Origin: Streptomyces aquilus
Lineage (GTDB): Bacteria; Actinomycetota; Actinomycetes; Streptomycetales; Streptomycetaceae
Assembly: GCF_003955715.1 (NCBI RefSeq)
Contig: NZ_CP034463.1
Coordinates: forward strand, 7,006,001-7,070,000
Direction of reading: 5' to 3'
Length of the DNA: 64,000 nucleotides
In this document: positions 24,239 to 33,257 of the stretch, piece by piece
Layout: the number at the start of each line of letters is the position of its first letter
Position numbering within the stretch: position 1 is the first letter of the stretch
Notes under the pieces: model-generated
The model's database searches: none
Told to the model about the DNA's origin: nothing
What the model saw: only the letters and a program-made list of their open reading frames with translations
Made by a program: the position numbers and the translations under genes

Positions 24239-25177
24239 TCAAGCCAGCAGCCCCGAGGACTTCCAGAGCCGCCGCCCAACCCCCCGAAGAACCCCAATGT
24301 CATCCAAGAAGTCCGTCAGCCTCTTCGCCCCCGTCTGCATGACCTCCCGCCGATGCCCGCTCGCCTTCACCTGCGCGAGGGCCTCCCGCCGGTCCAGCCC
24401 CACGTTCGTGTAGACCTCGGGGTTCACGAACGCCACCGAGAACACCCGCGCGAACTCCCCGGACGTCACCCGGGTGAACTCCTGCGACCACCGAGGCGCG
24501 GTCACCATCTGCCGCCGCAGCTCCTCGCGGGCGTACCGCACATGCCGCGCCTCCTCCACGACATGGATCCGGGTGACCCCCCGGATCAGCGGCTGCACCC
24601 GCTCGTCCGGGAACGTCAGCCGCTGCATCCAGTCGAGGACCTCCTCACCGAGCAGCGTCGCGGTGAAGGAGCCCGGCGTCGTCGAGATCGTCTTGAACAG
24701 CCGGCCCAGCTGCTGGTGCGCCCGGCTCACCGGGTACCACGGAGTGTCCCCGTGCGAGATCAGCCGCGCGAACATCTTCGAGTGCCGGCACTCGTCCTCG
24801 ATCTCGGTCAGCGCGTAGCGCACATGCGCACTCGTCGCCGCCTTGTCGTAGATGTGCCGCACGAGCAGCTGCATGAGGATGAGCTCGAACCAGATCCCGA
24901 GCGAGGCCAGTGCCGCGGCCTCGTGCTGCGAGAGCAGAATCCGCTGCTCCTCGCTCATCCGCTTCCACAGCGGGGTGTCGTACAGCGACACCAGCTCGGG
25001 TGGCCAGAACCACTTGCCCTCCTCGAAGGGCGCGTCCCAGTCCAGCTCCTTGTCGGGGTCGAAGGAGTGCTTGGCGGAGGAGTCGAGCAGCCGTTCGGCC
25101 ACCTGCTCCCGGTCCTTGAGCAGGCCGAGCGCGTCGCGGAGGCCCGCGAGCGCATCGGCGTCCGTCAACGTCGTCAT
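24239..25177 (-). CDS. AurF-like diiron oxygenase
   Basis: A 312-residue all-helical protein of the AurF (p-aminobenzoate N-oxygenase)-like family. Metal ligands appear as a Glu in GIWFELILMQLL (Glu98), the pair in EIEDECRHSKMF (Glu125-128, His132), a Glu in LLGEEVLDWM and VVEEARHVRYAREEL (Glu208, His212). This ExxH-type arrangement supports a carboxylate-bridged diiron site for oxidation of an amine or C-H bond. The substrate cannot be read. The ATG is at 25177. It is divergent, with only 89 bp between, from a second diiron ferritin-like gene. Confidence 0.85.
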   Translation of the reverse strand: MTTLTDADALAGLRDALGLLKDREQVAERLLDSSAKHSFDPDKELDWDAPFEEGKWFWPPELVSLYDTPLWKRMSEEQRILLSQHEAAALASLGIWFELILMQLLVRHIYDKAATSAHVRYALTEIEDECRHSKMFARLISHGDTPWYPVSRAHQQLGRLFKTISTTPGSFTATLLGEEVLDWMQRLTFPDERVQPLIRGVTRIHVVEEARHVRYAREELRRQMVTAPRWSQEFTRVTSGEFARVFSVAFVNPEVYTNVGLDRREALAQVKASGHRREVMQTGAKRLTDFLDDIGVLRGVGRRLWKSSGLLA

Positions 25178-25266
25178 GAGGTTATGAGACTGCTTGTCAG
25201 CAAGCTCGTCAATCCCTCGCGCGCTACTTGTTGACCCCGCGTCTACGAAGGGGCAGCCTGCGGGAC

Positions 25267-26370
25267 ATGCCGACTTTCGACCTGTACGCCACAGATCCGG
25301 GAGACCCCCACTGGCAGGTGCCGGCGACCGGCGCGGCACGCTTCAGCTGGGAGTACGACGATGGTCGCGACCGTCTCCTCGCCCTTTACCAGAAGGGCAA
25401 GGACAAGCAGTGGGACGGGCAGAAACGCATCGACTGGGGGATCGAGGTCGACCCGTACGACCCCCTCGGCACCCCCGACGAGTCCATGTCCCTCTACGGC
25501 ACCAAGCACTGGGCGAAGCTGACGGACCACGACAAGGGGGAGCTGCGGCAGCACTACGCCTCCTGGCAGTTCAGCCAGTTCCTGCACGGTGAGCAGGGCG
25601 CCATGGTGTGTGCCGCGCGGATCGTCGAGTCCGTCCCCGACCTCGACGCGAAGTTCTACTCGGCGACCCAGGTGATGGATGAGGCCCGGCACGCGGAGAT
25701 CTACGGGCGGTTCCTGCACGAGAAGATCGGGATGCTGTACCCGATCAACGACAACCTCCGGTCGCTGCTCGGCGACACCCTCCGCGACAGCCGCTGGGAC
25801 ATGCCGTACCTCGGTATGCAGGTCCTCATCGAGGGCCTCGCGCTCGCCGCGTTCGGCATGATCCGCGACACGACGGACAAGCCGCTGCCGCAGCAGATCC
25901 TCGCGTACGTCATGCAGGACGAGGCGCGGCACGTCGCCTTCGGGCGCATGGCCCTGCGCGACTACTACAAGCAGCTCAGCGATGCCGAACTCCGCGAACG
26001 CGAGGAATTCGTCATCGAGGGCTGCTACTTGATGCGCGACCGGCTGCGGGGCGTCGAGGTCCTGGAGAACTTCGGCATCCCCACCGCCGAGGCCGAGGAG
26101 TACAGCGAGCAGTCCGAATTCCTCGCCCTGTTCCGCCAGTTGCTGTTCTCCCGCATCGTCCCGTGCGTCAAGGACATCGGCCTGTGGGGCAAACGCCTCC
26201 AGCGGGCCTACGTCGACATGGGCGTCTTCGGGATGGGCGACTCGAACCTCGACCTGCTGATGGCCCAGGACGAGGAGATCGCCGAGAAACTGGATGCGGA
26301 GCGGTTCGCGGCGGAGGAGCATGACCGGGTCGCGGAAGTGCAGGACACGATCGACCAGGGGACCCGATGA
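25267..26370 (+). CDS. ferritin-like diiron protein
   Basis: A 367-residue helical protein. Two classical diiron half-sites are visible: HGEQGAMVCAARI with MDEARHAEIY, and IEGLALAAFGM with MQDEARHVAFGRM, giving the E...EARH, E...EARH pattern of ferritin-like or ribonucleotide-reductase-R2-like folds. This is longer than ferritin and fits the oxidase/oxygenase-type members. The ATG at 25267 (MPTFDLYA) is preferred over one 39 bases upstream. It overlaps the ADP-ribosylglycohydrolase gene by ATGA, so the two are coupled, and it is divergent from the AurF-like gene. Confidence 0.85.
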   Translation: MPTFDLYATDPGDPHWQVPATGAARFSWEYDDGRDRLLALYQKGKDKQWDGQKRIDWGIEVDPYDPLGTPDESMSLYGTKHWAKLTDHDKGELRQHYASWQFSQFLHGEQGAMVCAARIVESVPDLDAKFYSATQVMDEARHAEIYGRFLHEKIGMLYPINDNLRSLLGDTLRDSRWDMPYLGMQVLIEGLALAAFGMIRDTTDKPLPQQILAYVMQDEARHVAFGRMALRDYYKQLSDAELREREEFVIEGCYLMRDRLRGVEVLENFGIPTAEAEEYSEQSEFLALFRQLLFSRIVPCVKDIGLWGKRLQRAYVDMGVFGMGDSNLDLLMAQDEEIAEKLDAERFAAEEHDRVAEVQDTIDQGTR

Positions 26371-27251
26371 ACCGAACCGCCGCCCGCCGCAGCCTCCAAG
26401 GCCTCGCCCTCGGGGACGCGTTCGGCGAGCGCTGGTTCCCGCTCTTCCGTGAGCCCCGGCAGGCGTACGACGAGATCCGCGCCCGCCGGATGCCCGCGGA
26501 ACCCGAGTGGCACTGGACGGACGACACGGCGATGGCGCTCGCCGTGTGCCGGGTGCTGGACGAGTTCGGCGAGATCCGGCAGACGGAACTGGCCCAGGCC
26601 TTCGCGCTCGGCTACGACGCCGACCCCGCGCGGGGGTACGGCCACGGCATGCATCTGCTGCTGCCCCGGCTGCTCCGGGAGCCCGAGCGCTGGCCGGAGT
26701 TCGCCCGGGAACTCTTCGGCGGAGAGGGCAGCCTCGGCAACGGGGCGGCGATGCGGGTGGCGCCGCTGGGGGCGTGGTTCCACACCGACGTGTCACGTGC
26801 CGTCGAGCAGGCCGCCCGCTCCGCCGAGGTCACGCACGCCCACCCGGAGGGCGTCGCGGGCGCGGTCGCCGTCGCCGTGGCCGCCGCGCTCTCCGCACGG
26901 CACGAGCTGACCCTGGACGCGGCGGCGGCGCTGACCCCGGACAGCGCGGTCCGCGAAGGCCTCGCCCGCGCCGCCGAAGTCCCCTTCTCCACCGAGCCCT
27001 GGAAGGCCGCCGACCTCCTCGGCAACGGCCGGCGGATCCGCGCCGACGACACGGTGCCCTTCGCCGTCTGGTCGGCCGCCCGTCACCCCGGCGACCTGAT
27101 CTCGGCCCTGTGGACGACCGCCGAGGGCTTCGGCGACGTCGACACCACCTGCGCCATCACGGGCGGCATCGTGGCCGCCCGCACGGGCGTGGACGGCGTA
27201 CCGCAGGAGTGGCTGCGCCGCCGCGAAGCGGTACCCGGCGAGGCCGCCTAG
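26367..27251 (+). CDS. ADP-ribosylglycohydrolase-family protein
   Basis: A 294-residue DraG/ARH-like hydrolase. The family signatures are all present: GLALGDAFG at the N-terminus, HWTDDTAMAL (metal-binding Thr-Asp-Asp, 51-53), GNGAAMRVAPLG, THAHPEGVAGA, and the C-terminal GDVDTTCAITGGIVAA with the paired metal-binding Asp. Such enzymes remove ADP-ribose from proteins or DNA or hydrolyse related nucleotides, using two Mg ions. The start lies in the ATGA overlap with the ferritin-like gene, and the end overlaps the convergent DUF3291 gene by 4 bp. Confidence 0.92.
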   Translation: MNRTAARRSLQGLALGDAFGERWFPLFREPRQAYDEIRARRMPAEPEWHWTDDTAMALAVCRVLDEFGEIRQTELAQAFALGYDADPARGYGHGMHLLLPRLLREPERWPEFARELFGGEGSLGNGAAMRVAPLGAWFHTDVSRAVEQAARSAEVTHAHPEGVAGAVAVAVAAALSARHELTLDAAAALTPDSAVREGLARAAEVPFSTEPWKAADLLGNGRRIRADDTVPFAVWSAARHPGDLISALWTTAEGFGDVDTTCAITGGIVAARTGVDGVPQEWLRRREAVPGEAA

Positions 27252-27754
27252 ACCCCGCAGCCCAAGTCCTCCGGCACCGCGAACGACACCGGCTCCGCCC
27301 CCTGCGCCGGGAACGACGTCCGGAGCGTGAAGGCGTACGGCGTCGGCCCGTTGGCGCGCAGATGCAGCAGCCGTGCCTCGGCCTCCGCGACCGTCGGGCG
27401 GTGGCCGGCCGGTACCCACCACAGGGCCGTCATCGCCTCCCGCACCTTCTCGAACCACTCGCGGCGGCGGGCGAGCAGCTCGCGGTGCTGCCCCTGGTAC
27501 ATGAAGGCCGTGAGCGCGTCGGTGTCCCGCCACACCGTGAGGTTGATGATCAGCCAGTCGTCGCCGAAGACCTTGATGCCGGTCGCGTCGCCGCCCTCCG
27601 ACTGGAGGCGCCAGACATAGCCGTCGGCGGCCTCCGCGGAGGCGTTGACCGGGTCCAGCGCGTCGACGAAGTCCTTCAACTCCGGTGAGTCCAGCGGGAA
27701 CTTGAGGCGTGAGATGTTGACCTGGGCGAGTTCGTACGCGGCGGCTGAAGTCAT
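27248..27754 (-). CDS. DUF3291-family protein
   Basis: A 168-residue protein with the DUF3291 layout, a ferredoxin-like dimeric α/β-barrel seen in monooxygenase-like proteins: ELAQVNISRLKFPLDSPELKDFVDAL at the start, VFGDDWLIINLTVWRDTDALTAFMYQGQH in the middle, and WFEKVREAMTALWWVPAGHRPTVAEAEARL, a Trp-rich signature. The biochemical role is unknown. It converges on the ADP-ribosylglycohydrolase gene and is separated by 45 bp from the penicillin-binding protein gene on the same strand. Confidence 0.82.
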   Translation of the reverse strand: MTSAAAYELAQVNISRLKFPLDSPELKDFVDALDPVNASAEAADGYVWRLQSEGGDATGIKVFGDDWLIINLTVWRDTDALTAFMYQGQHRELLARRREWFEKVREAMTALWWVPAGHRPTVAEAEARLLHLRANGPTPYAFTLRTSFPAQGAEPVSFAVPEDLGCGV

Positions 27755-27799
27755 GTACCGAACGGTAGGTCGGGACCCCCGGTCGCCGGTACCCCCGTC

Positions 27800-29275
27800 T
27801 CAGTCGGTGAGCACCGCCTCCATCACCGCCCGCGCGATCGGCGCCGCGTCCCCGCCGCCGCTGATCTCCCCCCGGTCCGCCTCCGCGTCCTCCACCACCA
27901 CGGCCACCGCGACCTTCGGCTCCAGGTCGCGCTCGCCCTGCGCCCAGGAGATGAACCAGGCATACGGCGTACCCGAGTTGTCGACGCCGTGCTGGGCGGT
28001 CCCGGTCTTGCCGCCGACGATCGCGCCGGGGATCGCGGCGTTCGTGCCGGTGCCCTCGGTCACCACCTCCTCCATCAGCTCCTTCAGCCGCACCGCGGTC
28101 GCCGGGTGCATCGCCTGCCGCACCGGCCGCGAGCCGGCCGTCGACACCGTGGCGCCGCCCGACCGGGTCGTCCGCTCGACCAGGTAAGGCGGCCGGATCT
28201 GACCGCCGTTGGCGACCGCCGCCGACACCATCGCCATCTGGAGCGGCGTCGCCCGCGTGTTGTACTGCCCGATCGACGACAGCGCGAGCTGCGCCTTGTC
28301 CACGGACACGTCGAAGGTCGACTCCGCGACGGAGTACGGAATCCCGAGCCCGGTGTCGTTGAAGCCGAACCGCGCCGCCGTGGTCGCCATGTCGCTCACC
28401 CCGACCCGCACCCCGAGCCGCGCGAACACCGTGTTGCAGGACCACATGAACGCGGCCCGGATCGGCGCGTCCTCGCAGCCCGTGGCCTCGTTGGTCAGGG
28501 AGGTCGTGGTGCCCGGCAGGGTGTACGGGTCGGGGGAGTCGGTCGCCTCGTCGACGTCCGTCACCACGCCCGCGTCCAGCGCGGCGGCCAGCGTGACGAC
28601 CTTGAACGTCGACCCCGGCGGATAGGTCTGCCGTACCGCCCGGTTGAGCATCGGCTTGTCCGGGTCCGCGTTCAGCCGCGCCCAGGACCGCTCCACCGCC
28701 GCGTCGTTCCCCGACAGCACCTGTGGGTCGTACGACGGACTGCTCACCAGCGCGAGGATGCGCCCGGTCGACGGTTCCACGGCCGCCACCGCGCCCTTGC
28801 GTCCGGCGAGTCCCGCGTAAGCGGCCCGCTGTGCGGCCGGGTCGATGGTCGTGACGACGTTGCCGCCCGGGTTCTGGCGTCGCGTCAGGTCGTTCCAGAG
28901 CGGGAACGCCGACAGCATCGGGTCGGTGCCGGAGAGGAGGTCGTCCTCGGCGTGCTCCAGGAAGGTCGTGCCGTAGATCTGCGAGGCGAAGCCGGTCACC
29001 GGCGCGTACAACGGGCCCTTCGGATAGGTCCGTTCGTAGCGCAGCCGCCCGTCGGTGTCCTTCGAGCCGGTGACCGGGGCGTCGCCGACCAGGATGTCGC
29101 CGCGCGGCTGGCCGTAACGGGCGATCGCGGTACGGCGGTTGGCGGGGTTGTCGTCGTAGGAGCGGGCCTGGAAGACCTGGATGCGGGTGGCGTTGACGAG
29201 GAGCGCCACCAGCAGCAGGGCACAGAAGCAGGCGGCGTGCCGGATGTAGCGGGTCATCCGGATGTTCCGCGTCAC
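27800..29275 (-). CDS. class B penicillin-binding protein (PbpA/PBP2-like transpeptidase)
   Basis: A 491-residue peptidoglycan transpeptidase with an N-terminal membrane anchor (about 13-30), a non-penicillin-binding pedestal (about 40-150) and a transpeptidase domain. The active-site motifs are STFK (Ser222), SCN (279-281) and KTGTA (Lys423). The GTG at 29275 overlaps the stop of the FtsW-like gene as GTGA and has GGGGAGG seven bases upstream. Class B PBPs work with a cognate SEDS polymerase, here the gene just upstream. Length suits PbpA-type proteins rather than FtsI, so a role in elongation, sporulation or branching is likely. Confidence 0.92.
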   Translation of the reverse strand: MTRNIRMTRYIRHAACFCALLLVALLVNATRIQVFQARSYDDNPANRRTAIARYGQPRGDILVGDAPVTGSKDTDGRLRYERTYPKGPLYAPVTGFASQIYGTTFLEHAEDDLLSGTDPMLSAFPLWNDLTRRQNPGGNVVTTIDPAAQRAAYAGLAGRKGAVAAVEPSTGRILALVSSPSYDPQVLSGNDAAVERSWARLNADPDKPMLNRAVRQTYPPGSTFKVVTLAAALDAGVVTDVDEATDSPDPYTLPGTTTSLTNEATGCEDAPIRAAFMWSCNTVFARLGVRVGVSDMATTAARFGFNDTGLGIPYSVAESTFDVSVDKAQLALSSIGQYNTRATPLQMAMVSAAVANGGQIRPPYLVERTTRSGGATVSTAGSRPVRQAMHPATAVRLKELMEEVVTEGTGTNAAIPGAIVGGKTGTAQHGVDNSGTPYAWFISWAQGERDLEPKVAVAVVVEDAEADRGEISGGGDAAPIARAVMEAVLTD

Positions 29276-30633
29276 GCGGCGACCTCCCCGTCGAACTGGC
29301 TGCGGGCGGAGTCGCTCACCCGGATCAGCAGGGCCACGATCGCCCAGTTGGTCACCACCGACGAGCCGCCCTGGGCCAGGAACGGCATCGCCATGCCGGT
29401 CAGCGGGATCAGCCCGGTCACCCCGCCCGCGATGACGAACACCTGCAACGCCACGATCGAGGCGAGCCCGACCGCCAGCAGCCGCCCGAAGGGGTCGCGC
29501 AGGGAGAGCCCCGCCCGGTAACCGCGCTCCACCAGCAGCCCGTACAGCAGGAAGATCGCCGACAGCCCGGCCAGCCCCAGCTCCTCGCCGGCCGTCGCCA
29601 GGATGAAGTCCGACTTGGCGGCGAAACCGATGAGGATCGAGTGCCCCAGCCCGAGCCCGGTGCCCATGGTGCCGCCCGCGGCGAACGCGAACAGCGACTG
29701 CGACAGCTGGTTGGGGCCCTGACCGGCCTCGATGGTGGCGAAGGGATGCAGCCAGTCCTGCACCCTGCTGTGCACATGCGGCTCCAGCCAGCCGACCGCG
29801 ACCGCGCCCAGCGAGGCCAGCAGCAGCCCCACCGCGATCCACCCGGTCCGCCCGGTGGCGACGTACAGCAGCACCACGAACAGCCCGAAGAACAGCAGCG
29901 ACGTCCCGAGGTCCCGCTCCAGGACCAGCACCACCACACTCAGCAGCCAGATCGCCACGATCGGTCCGAGCACCCGCCCGGTCGGCAGCTGGAGCCACCA
30001 GATCCGGCGCCCGGCGTAGGCGAGCGCGTTGCGGTTGGCGGCGAGATAGGCGGCGAAGAAGACCGCGAGGAGCACCTTCGCGAACTCGCCCGGCTGGATG
30101 GAGAACCCGGCGATCCGGATCCAGATCCGGGCCCCGTTCACGGCCGGGAAGGCGATGGGCAGGACGAGCAGCGCGAGGGCGGCGGCGACGCACACGTAGG
30201 AGTACCGCTGGAGCACCCGGAAGTCCCGCAGGAACAGCGCGGTGACGATGAACAGCGCCACGCCGACCGTGGACCACACGAGTTGGGTGGGCGCCGCCCG
30301 GTCGCCCGGGGTCTCCAGGTCGAGCCGGTAGATGAGGACCAGGCCGAGGCCGTTGAGCAGGACGCCGATCGGCAGGAGCAGCGGATCGGCGTACGGCGCC
30401 CGGTAGCGCACCGCGAGATGCGCGACCAGCGCGAGCACGCCGAGCCCGGCGCCGTAACCGGCGGCGCCGGGCGGGACGGTGCCGTGTCGGGCGAGGCCCA
30501 CCGCGCAGTAGCCGTACACGGAGAGCAGTACGGCGACGACGATGAGGGCGAGTTCGATGCCCCGGCGCCGGGGGAGGCGGACGGCGGGAGCGGGGGGATC
30601 CGCTCGCACCACGGTGGTTCCGGCCTTGGTCAT
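29272..30633 (-). CDS. SEDS-family peptidoglycan polymerase (FtsW/RodA-like)
   Basis: A 453-residue polytopic protein with about ten helices. SEDS motifs include WIRIAGFSIQPGEFAKVLLAVFFAAYLA near the middle, LERDLGTSLLFFGLF with the catalytic-region Asp, and the C-terminal TGLIPLTGMAMPFLAQGGSS. These proteins polymerise lipid II glycan strands, coupled to a class B PBP. The N-terminus (KAGTTVVRADPPAPAVRLPRRRGIEL) is cytoplasmic. The gene is the first of a two-gene operon with the PBP by a 4-nt overlap. In Streptomyces several such pairs exist, so this is not necessarily the division pair. Confidence 0.93.
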   Translation of the reverse strand: MTKAGTTVVRADPPAPAVRLPRRRGIELALIVVAVLLSVYGYCAVGLARHGTVPPGAAGYGAGLGVLALVAHLAVRYRAPYADPLLLPIGVLLNGLGLVLIYRLDLETPGDRAAPTQLVWSTVGVALFIVTALFLRDFRVLQRYSYVCVAAALALLVLPIAFPAVNGARIWIRIAGFSIQPGEFAKVLLAVFFAAYLAANRNALAYAGRRIWWLQLPTGRVLGPIVAIWLLSVVVLVLERDLGTSLLFFGLFVVLLYVATGRTGWIAVGLLLASLGAVAVGWLEPHVHSRVQDWLHPFATIEAGQGPNQLSQSLFAFAAGGTMGTGLGLGHSILIGFAAKSDFILATAGEELGLAGLSAIFLLYGLLVERGYRAGLSLRDPFGRLLAVGLASIVALQVFVIAGGVTGLIPLTGMAMPFLAQGGSSVVTNWAIVALLIRVSDSARSQFDGEVAA

Positions 30634-30686
30634 GTCCGGAACCTACCCAAATAGGGAGACTTGTCTTCCCGATTTCCCTGGTCTTC

Positions 30687-31058
30687 CTAGCACCAGCGTG
30701 GCGCCGCCCCGATGTTGTCGATGTACCGCGCGGCGCCCCAGGCCCAGGTGCCGTCCGTGAGGAGGTACCAGAGCGGGTTGCCGTTGATGGTCTGGCCGGG
30801 CGTCTTGCAGAAGATCGAGACGATCTCGCCCTTGTGCGCGGTCCGGATGATCTGCGACCCGCGGTTCGGTGCGCTGCGCAGATTCAGCGTGCTCGCGGTG
30901 ACCACGCCTTTGTAGAGGCGGGGGTTCTCCTGCTGGTGGTGCCCCCAGTCACCGCGTGCACCGTCCCAGTCGTCGTTCGCGACGGCGGGCACGGCGGCAG
31001 CGGCGGCGAGCAGGGCGCCGGCGGCGAGGGATATGGAGAGACGGGAGCGCAGCGACAT
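30687..31058 (-). CDS. secreted bacterial SH3-domain protein
   Basis: A 123-residue exported protein. A signal peptide (1-28) has RSRLSIS, an Ala/Leu core and AVPAVAND. The rest is a single SH3b-like domain: VVTASTLNLRSAPNRGSQIIRTAHKGEIVSIFCKT and then WYLLTDGTWAWGAARYIDNIG, with two Cys that may pair. Such domains bind peptidoglycan stem peptides or teichoic acids. The ATG at 31058 is used; a start 42 bases upstream would spoil the signal peptide. It sits between the SEDS operon and a histidine kinase gene on the same strand. Confidence 0.82.
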   Translation of the reverse strand: MSLRSRLSISLAAGALLAAAAAVPAVANDDWDGARGDWGHHQQENPRLYKGVVTASTLNLRSAPNRGSQIIRTAHKGEIVSIFCKTPGQTINGNPLWYLLTDGTWAWGAARYIDNIGAAPRWC

Positions 31059-31141
31059 GACGGAACCTCCACGAAGGGGGCGAACTTGACTAATCGCCAC
31101 ATTAGGAGGGGTGGTTCGGGGCCGCCTTTCTGACTGGGCCG

Positions 31142-32392
31142 TCAGGGGTGCGGGGACCCGAGCAGGGTGAGTACGGCGACGGCTCCTCCGTCGGCGGCGT
31201 TCCGGAACCTCAGCTCCGCCCCCAGCACCTCCGCCTGCCCGACCGCGATCGTCAGCCCCAGCCCATGCCCCTTCGATCCCCCCTCGGTCCGGAACCGCTG
31301 CGGCCCGTGCTCGACGAGGTACTCCGGATATCCGTCCCCGTGATCCCGAACGGTCACCGTCGGCCCGTCCACGGTCAGGGAGACCGGCGCCCTCCCGTGC
31401 CGGTGCGCATTGGCCACCAGGTTCCCCAACACCCGCTCAAGGCGCCGCCGATCCGTCTCGACGACGACACTCCGCACGACCCTGACCTCCGTGTCGGTCC
31501 CCGACGCCCGCACCACCCGCTCCGCCAGCGCCCCGAGCGACACCGCGTCCAGATCCAGCCGCTCCCGCCCCGTGTCCAGGCGTGAGATCTCCAGCAGATC
31601 CTCCGTCAGCGTCCGCAGCGCGGCCACCCGGTCCCGCACCAGCTCCGTCGGCCGCCCCGGCGGCAGCAGTTCCGCCGCCGCGTGCAACCCGGTCAGCGGC
31701 GTGCGCAACTCGTGCGCCACGTCGGCCGTGAACCGCTGCTCGCTCAGCAGCTTGCCCTGCAACGAGGCCGCCATGGAGTCCAGCGCGGCGGCCACCGCGG
31801 CCACCTCGTCCTGCGGCCGCGTCGGATCCTTCGTGCGCGGGTCGTCGACGCGCGCGTCCAGGTCACCGCCGCTGATCCGCCGGGCCACCCGCGCGGTGGC
31901 GTGCAGCCGCCGGGTCACCCGGGTCACCGCGAACGCCCCCACCAGCAGCGTCGCCCCGATGGCGAGGGCCGAGGACCACAGGATGGCCCGGTCGAGCGCG
32001 TTGATCGTGCGGGCCTGCTGGGAGTAGTCGACGACGACCGCGAGCGCCCGGTCGCCGTCGGCCGGACCGGCCGCCCACATCGTGGGGCGCCCCTCGTGGT
32101 CGGCGACCATCGTGCCCCGGTGGCCCGCCACCGCCAGCGCCCGCAGCGACGTGGGCAGCCCCGGCGGGTCGACGCCCGCACCCGGCAGCAGGCTGTCCCC
32201 GGCCTCGTACGCCTCGGTCGCGTCCGCCAGCCGGGACAGCGCCAGGTCACGGGCCTGGCCGACGGTCTGGTTGGTCACCGAGACATGCACGAGGATGCCG
32301 AGCAGCGCGGCCAGCGCACAGCACATGACGGTGATGAAGGCGGCGGCCTTCAGGGCGAGCGTGCCGGTCCACCGGGGGAGCGCGAGCCTCAT
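31142..32392 (-). CDS. sensor histidine kinase without adjacent response regulator
   Basis: A 416-residue kinase with helix 1 (about 17-38), an extracytoplasmic sensor loop (about 40-140), helix 2 (about 142-165), HAMP, the box DVAHELRTPLTG (His near 232), an N-box NLVANAHRHG, and the G-box GHGLGLTIAVG. The first Asn-rich motif differs slightly (VANAHRHG), but the core is intact. The ATG at 32392 shares one base with the stop of the lipoprotein gene (TGATG). No response regulator is adjacent, so its partner lies elsewhere or the lipoprotein modulates signal input, as in the CseA-CseC arrangement. Confidence 0.88.
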   Translation of the reverse strand: MRLALPRWTGTLALKAAAFITVMCCALAALLGILVHVSVTNQTVGQARDLALSRLADATEAYEAGDSLLPGAGVDPPGLPTSLRALAVAGHRGTMVADHEGRPTMWAAGPADGDRALAVVVDYSQQARTINALDRAILWSSALAIGATLLVGAFAVTRVTRRLHATARVARRISGGDLDARVDDPRTKDPTRPQDEVAAVAAALDSMAASLQGKLLSEQRFTADVAHELRTPLTGLHAAAELLPPGRPTELVRDRVAALRTLTEDLLEISRLDTGRERLDLDAVSLGALAERVVRASGTDTEVRVVRSVVVETDRRRLERVLGNLVANAHRHGRAPVSLTVDGPTVTVRDHGDGYPEYLVEHGPQRFRTEGGSKGHGLGLTIAVGQAEVLGAELRFRNAADGGAVAVLTLLGSPHP

Positions 32393-33114
32393 CAGCGGGT
32401 CGCCGAGGGGGAGGGAGAGGGGGAGGCCGAGGCGGAGGGGGAGGCCTTCGGCCCCTTCCCGAGGTGCAGCATCTCGTCGTGGGTGAGCAGAAAGAGGTGC
32501 TGGTCCGGGTCCCAGGTCCACTGGAACCGGTACTCGTAGTCCGCGAGGTCGGACGGCGCGTGGATGATCACCGAGTGCCCGGCCAGCTCGACCTGGCTCA
32601 CCGCGTCGTCGTTGCTCATGACCTGCACCAGCCGGCCGCCCTGGACGGTGTAGACGCGGACGGCGGTCTGGTTGCCCGGCAGCAGCCGGAAGCCCAGCGT
32701 CAGATCCGCGTGGCCGTCGCCGGTGAGGTCGCGGTAGTACGCCTTGAGGACCGGGCAGCGGCTGTCCGCCGGTGTCCTGCCGCAGTACGCCATCCGGCGG
32801 GTCGTCTCGTGGTAGGTGGCCTTGGAACCGGAGTAGTCGTCCGGGTGCTGGGAGATCTCCGCCTGCACGACGGCCACCGGGTCCACCTTGCGCACGTCGC
32901 CACCGGGCACGGCGATGCCCTTCATGACCTCGGTCTCGCCGTCGTCGTAGTTCCAGGCGGGGCTCGACGCCGGCGTCAGCTGCGGCCACAGCTTGGCCGG
33001 GCTGGTCGCGGTCGGGGTGGACCCCGCGGCCTGGAGGCCGCCCGCGTCACCGCAGCCCGCGGCGGTGGCCAGCAGCAGGGCGGCGGCGAGGGCGGTTCGG
33101 ACGGGGCGTGGCAC
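32392..33114 (-). CDS. secreted lipoprotein coupled to the histidine kinase
   Basis: A 240-residue lipoprotein. Residues 1-21 form a type II signal peptide with the lipobox TAAGC (Cys21). The mature region carries a folded domain (about 45-215) with YYRDLTGDGHADLTLGFRLLPG, a segment resembling Asp/Gly-rich Ca-binding or VCBS-like strands, and two Cys (112 and 120). The tail is a Ser/Pro/Ala repeat of the type SPSPSAS. The GTG start at 33114 puts the signal peptide at the very N-terminus. The one-base overlap with the kinase suggests it senses the envelope state for that kinase. Confidence 0.82.
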   Translation of the reverse strand: MPRPVRTALAAALLLATAAGCGDAGGLQAAGSTPTATSPAKLWPQLTPASSPAWNYDDGETEVMKGIAVPGGDVRKVDPVAVVQAEISQHPDDYSGSKATYHETTRRMAYCGRTPADSRCPVLKAYYRDLTGDGHADLTLGFRLLPGNQTAVRVYTVQGGRLVQVMSNDDAVSQVELAGHSVIIHAPSDLADYEYRFQWTWDPDQHLFLLTHDEMLHLGKGPKASPSASASPSPSPSATR

Positions 33115-33257
33115 TGTGCTCCAGGGGCGGACGGGGCGGAACCGGGGCGGACGGGGCGGCGAGGGATGCTACCGGCGGCCCCGTACGCGGGACGACGACC
33201 GGCCCGTACACCTTATTCGTACGGAAGTCCTTTTTGCGCACCCGTCCGGGGCGGGCG

